Below, one piece after another: positions 59,468 to 64,000 of a stretch of 64,000 nucleotides of DNA; positions within the stretch are counted from its first letter, which is position 1; each line of letters starts with the position of its first letter. The translations under genes were made by a program, and so were the position numbers. The stretch lies in NCBI GenBank assembly GCA_963707965.1, contig CAVPRR010000005.1, positions 62,001-126,000 on the forward strand, in the 5' to 3' direction. Under the pieces are notes generated by a model. The model was given only the letters and a program-made list of their open reading frames with translations. It did no database searches and was not told the origin of the DNA. This DNA is from VRUE01 sp963707965. Lineage in GTDB: Bacteria; Actinomycetota; Thermoleophilia; Solirubrobacterales; 70-9.

Positions 59468-60925
59468 GTGAACTTCATCGAGGAAGTGATGGAGCGCTCG
59501 CCCGCCTCGCGGCTGGGGATCGTCGCAATCGATTCGGCGGGCAACCGGCGCGACTGGCACTTCGGCGAGCTGATCGCCCGCTCCGCCGGGCTCTCCGGCG
59601 CCTTCGCGGCGCGGGGAGTCAAGCGCGGGGACGTGGTGATGACGCTGGTCGGCAACCGGATCGAGTGGGCGCTCTCGCTGCTCGCCTGCTGGCGGATGGG
59701 AGCCGTGGCGCTGCCGTGCAGCCCCCAGCTTCGCCGCCACGACCTGGAGCTGCGCGCGAGCGCCGCCGCACCGGTGCTGTGCGTCGCCGACCAGGAGCTG
59801 CTCGACGCGCTTCCCGACGGGGTCGGGGCCATGACCCTGACCGAGGTCGCAGCCGCGCTCGACGAGGACCGCCCGCAGGAGGCGCCGGTCCAGATCGCCG
59901 ATATGGGACCCGAGGACCCCGCGCTGATCGTCTTCACCTCCGGCACCACCGGCGAGCCGCGCGGCGTCGTCCACGCCTACCGCTACCTGACCGGACAGCG
60001 CATCCAAGCCCAGCACTGGCTCGGCTCGCGCCCCGGCGAGCTCGTCTGGTGCACGACCGCGCCGGGGTGGTCGAAGTCCGCCCGCAACGTCTTCCTTGCC
60101 CCGTGGCTGACCGGCGCCGCCGCGGTCATCCACGAGGGCCGCTTCGATCCCGCTCAGCGGCTTGACCTCGCCGAATCGCTGGACGTCAACGTGCTCTGCC
60201 AGGCGCCGACCGAGTACCGGATGCTCGCCAAGCGCACCACCCTGCGCCCCCTCCCCTCCCTGCGCCGCATGGTCTCGGCCGGCGAGCAGCTGGGGGCGGA
60301 GACCGTCGCCGCCTTTCGCGACGCGATGGGACTGGAGCCAGCCGATGGCTACGGGCAGACCGAGACCGGCCATATCACGGGCAACCTGGCAGGGGAGCCG
60401 GTCCGCCCCGGATCGATGGGCAAGCCGCTGCCCAGCATGGAGGTGCGGATCGTGGACGGAGAACTCCAGCTCAGGGCCTCGTCCTCCCCGACCTTCTTCT
60501 CGTCCTACCTAACCGGCGAGCGGTTCGACGGCGAGTGGTGGCAGACCGGCGACCTGGTTCACGCCACCGACGACGGCCACCTCTTCTTCGAAGGCCGCGA
60601 CGACGACATCATCATCTCCTCGGGCTACCGGATCGGACCGGTCGAGGTCGAGTCGGCGCTGCTCTCGCATCCGGCGGTCGCCGAGGCGGCCGCCGTCGCC
60701 GCCCCGGATCCCGAGCGAGGCGCCGTCGTGCGCGCGATCGTGGTTCCCCGCGGCCGCGAACCGGGCGAGGAGCTCGTCCGCGAGCTGCAGGAGCACTGCA
60801 AACGGGAGACAGCGCCCTACAAGTTCCCGCGCATCGTCGAGTTCGCCGCGGAGCTGCCGAAGACGACCAGCGGCAAGGTGAAGCGGGTCGAGCTGCGGGA
60901 GGCGCGGTCAGGCTGGAAGAACTAA
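59468..60925 (+). CDS. AMP-forming acyl-CoA ligase
   Basis: A 485-residue adenylate-forming enzyme from GTG 59468. The phosphate loop ALIVFTSGTTGEPRGVVHAY is followed by ADGYGQTETGHITGNLAGEP, the hinge region WWQTGDLVHATDDGHLFFEG and RDDDIIISSGYRIGPVEVES. The C-terminal catalytic lysine lies in LPKTTSGKVKRVELR. It resembles medium-chain acyl-CoA synthetases of the acetyl-CoA-synthetase branch. It would supply acyl-CoA to the dehydrogenases upstream, although the hairpin before it may separate the transcripts. The substrate chain length is unknown. Confidence 0.88.
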   Translation: MNFIEEVMERSPASRLGIVAIDSAGNRRDWHFGELIARSAGLSGAFAARGVKRGDVVMTLVGNRIEWALSLLACWRMGAVALPCSPQLRRHDLELRASAAAPVLCVADQELLDALPDGVGAMTLTEVAAALDEDRPQEAPVQIADMGPEDPALIVFTSGTTGEPRGVVHAYRYLTGQRIQAQHWLGSRPGELVWCTTAPGWSKSARNVFLAPWLTGAAAVIHEGRFDPAQRLDLAESLDVNVLCQAPTEYRMLAKRTTLRPLPSLRRMVSAGEQLGAETVAAFRDAMGLEPADGYGQTETGHITGNLAGEPVRPGSMGKPLPSMEVRIVDGELQLRASSSPTFFSSYLTGERFDGEWWQTGDLVHATDDGHLFFEGRDDDIIISSGYRIGPVEVESALLSHPAVAEAAAVAAPDPERGAVVRAIVVPRGREPGEELVRELQEHCKRETAPYKFPRIVEFAAELPKTTSGKVKRVELREARSGWKN

Positions 60926-60948
60926 GAACCTGGAGGCGGCGCGAGCCT

Positions 60949-62361
60949 CTATGCAGCCGCCAACGCCTCGGCGAGGGCGACCGGGCGACCCAGGTGGAAG
61001 CCCTGCGCCATGTCGACGCCGTATTCCCGCAGCAGCTGCGTCGTCGTGTCGTCCTGCACGTACTCGGCGATCGTCGTCTTGCCGAGTCCGCGGGCAATCT
61101 CGACGATCGCCTTCACGGTGAGCTGGTCGGCATCGCTGCGCGGCAGGTCGCGGACAAACGCCCCATCGATCTTGATCAGATCAAAGGGGACCTTCTTCAG
61201 GTAGTGAAACGGGCCGAAGCCGGCGCCGTAGTCATCGATCGCCACCTGGCAACCGAAGTCCGTCAACCGGTCGGCAAAGCCGGCGGCAGCCTCGTAGTCG
61301 CAGATGTTTGCCGTCTCGGTGATCTCAAATGTGCACCGAGACGGGTCCGCGCCACCTTCGTCGAGTCGCCGTTCGATGAACTCGATAACGGAGAGGTCGG
61401 CAATCGAAGCGCCGGAGAGATTGACGTGAAGCGACAGCGGCTGGCCGGTTCGCTCGCGCTCGGAAAGCAGGGCCAGGGCACGACCGATAACCCATCGATC
61501 CAGCTCCTGGACCATGCCGGAGCGCTCCGCCGCCTCGATGAAGGCCGCCGCAGGCAGCAGCTCGCCCTCCTCGCTTGTCATCCTCAGCAAAAGCTCGTAG
61601 CGCTCGATCCCACCCGATTCGAGGCTGCGAATCGGCTGCGTGTAGAGGCTGAGACGGTCATGGGTGAGGGCGTCGCGGATCCTCGCCACGGTCGTCTGGT
61701 TGCGCTGCGGGGCGCGCTGTGGATTTTTCGAATCATCAAACAGCGCAATCTGGTTACGCCCCTCGTCCTTGGCCCTGTACATCGCCTGGTCGGCGGCGAC
61801 CAGCACCGCCTCCGAGCCGGCCGTCCGCTGGCCACCGAACATCGTGACGCCGACGCTGATCGTGGCGCACTCGGCATCCGGGGCGGGCCGGGCGCTCTCC
61901 GCTATCTGCACCCGCAGGTCCTCGCCAAGCTGCAGGGCGCCACCGGTGTCCGTCTGAGGCATCAGGACGGCAAACTCGTCGCCCGAAAGCCGGGCGACGA
62001 TGTCCGTGGCGCGAACCCGTTCGCGCAGGATCTCCGCGACCCGGCGCAGCAGGTGATCGCCGGCGTGGTGCCCCAGCGAGTCGTTGACCACCTTGAGCCC
62101 GTCGATGTCGATGATCATCACCGCGCCCTGGCCTCCGTAGCGGGCGCTGAAGGAGACGTACTGGTCCAACTCGGCGCGGAAGCGACGACGGTCGAGCAGG
62201 CCGGTGAGCGAGTCATGGTCGGCGAGATAGCGGAGCTCGGCCTCCGTCCGATCAGCCTGGGCCAGCGCCGCCAGCACGACCTCCCTGTCTTCTGGGCCAA
62301 GCTTCTTCAGTGCGGCGTCAATAGCCGGCTCGCTCTGTGCTGGGGACCGCTTGCTGACCAC
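60949..62361 (-). CDS. GGDEF-EAL cyclic-di-GMP protein without sensor domain
   Basis: A 470-residue protein from GTG 62361. Residues 45-210 are GGDEF: DHDSLTGLLDRRRFRAELD, VVNDSLGHHAGDHLLRRVAE and the active site RLSGDEF (Ser in place of the first Gly, a variant found in active cyclases). Residues 225-465 are EAL: YELLLRM (in place of EALLR), NLSGASIADL, FEITETANICDYEAAAGF, VAIDDYGAGFGPFHYLKKVP, LIKIDGAFVRDLP and AEYVQDDTT. Most metal-binding residues are kept, so it may both make and degrade c-di-GMP. There are no membrane segments or PAS domain; the 40-residue N-terminus is helical. It is divergent from the next gene. Confidence 0.9.
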   Translation of the reverse strand: MVSKRSPAQSEPAIDAALKKLGPEDREVVLAALAQADRTEAELRYLADHDSLTGLLDRRRFRAELDQYVSFSARYGGQGAVMIIDIDGLKVVNDSLGHHAGDHLLRRVAEILRERVRATDIVARLSGDEFAVLMPQTDTGGALQLGEDLRVQIAESARPAPDAECATISVGVTMFGGQRTAGSEAVLVAADQAMYRAKDEGRNQIALFDDSKNPQRAPQRNQTTVARIRDALTHDRLSLYTQPIRSLESGGIERYELLLRMTSEEGELLPAAAFIEAAERSGMVQELDRWVIGRALALLSERERTGQPLSLHVNLSGASIADLSVIEFIERRLDEGGADPSRCTFEITETANICDYEAAAGFADRLTDFGCQVAIDDYGAGFGPFHYLKKVPFDLIKIDGAFVRDLPRSDADQLTVKAIVEIARGLGKTTIAEYVQDDTTTQLLREYGVDMAQGFHLGRPVALAEALAAA

Positions 62362-62491
62362 CTATCGAAGGTAGACGGATGCGAGTTGGGCCATAGCTGA
62401 GGGCACTGCCAATTGCGAAACTGCCACCAACTTTCAACGAGCTGTGCTGTCCAATAGTGGGCCTCCAGCCACCCCTGGGTAGTCTGAGGAA

Positions 62492-64000
<1,509 letters not shown>

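Overview
The window is about 64 kb of very GC-rich bacterial DNA, densely packed and with few gaps. The gene content suggests a high-GC actinobacterium, most likely of the Thermoleophilia/Solirubrobacterales type. The supporting signs are a Streptomyces-like meaA/mcd/mch/mcl set, a GTP-type PEP carboxykinase, an AbiEi-DUF559 protein, secreted GH26 proteins and a mycobacterial-style fadA2-fabG4-htdX block. This placement is inferred from family resemblance. No rRNA, tRNA, CRISPR array or classical insertion sequence was seen.

Layout. Positions 1-3324 (minus strand): a secreted PQQ-type sugar dehydrogenase with PKD-like repeats that runs off the left edge, clpS, and a membrane-anchored protein of unknown function. 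Positions 3420-13397: a dispersed ethylmalonyl-CoA (EMC) pathway region with meaA (ethylmalonyl-CoA mutase), a CxxC protein, a MaoC/mesaconyl-CoA hydratase-like gene, an SCP2-like gene, a methylsuccinyl-CoA dehydrogenase-like gene and mcl. It is interrupted by pabB/pabC and by an AbiEi-DUF559 gene. That gene is flanked by two inverted copies of a 45-bp palindrome (6061-6105 and 7095-7139), which is the most unusual structure in the window.

Positions 13636-36565: a surface polysaccharide locus. It has eleven genes with glycosyltransferase domains (several are fusions), a multi-pass GT-C-like protein, a DUF1616 protein, a kinase-like protein, two NodB-type deacetylase domains, a Wzm/Wzt ABC exporter and a Wzx-like flippase. 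Many genes overlap by ATGA or GTGA, which implies translational coupling. One GT2 gene (25347-26323) is broken by two frameshifts next to an intact paralogue. Positions 36635-41904: four consecutive secreted GH26-type glycoside hydrolase paralogues, probably acting on a beta-glycan.

Positions 41967-47778: central metabolism and small genes (pckG, a DUF4333 lipoprotein, degV, sucC, sucD and an overlapping small ferredoxin). Positions 47842-52980: two paralogous MMPL/RND transporters flanking an HxlR regulator, with a dyad between the -35 and -10 of a candidate promoter. Positions 53230-60925: a fatty acyl-CoA operon (thiolase, two-domain FabG4-like reductase, HtdX-like dehydratase, two acyl-CoA dehydrogenases, AMP-forming ligase). 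Positions 60949-64000: a GGDEF-EAL protein and a DUF255/YyaL-type thioredoxin-domain protein cut by the right edge.

No stretch above 300 bases lacks a gene. The larger gaps (13398-13635 and 52981-53229) hold, respectively, no recognisable gene, and a triple 27-bp repeat plus a candidate operator. Two genes (pabC and the GT2 at 25347) carry apparent single-base indels. These may be assembly errors, so reading frames there should be treated with caution.
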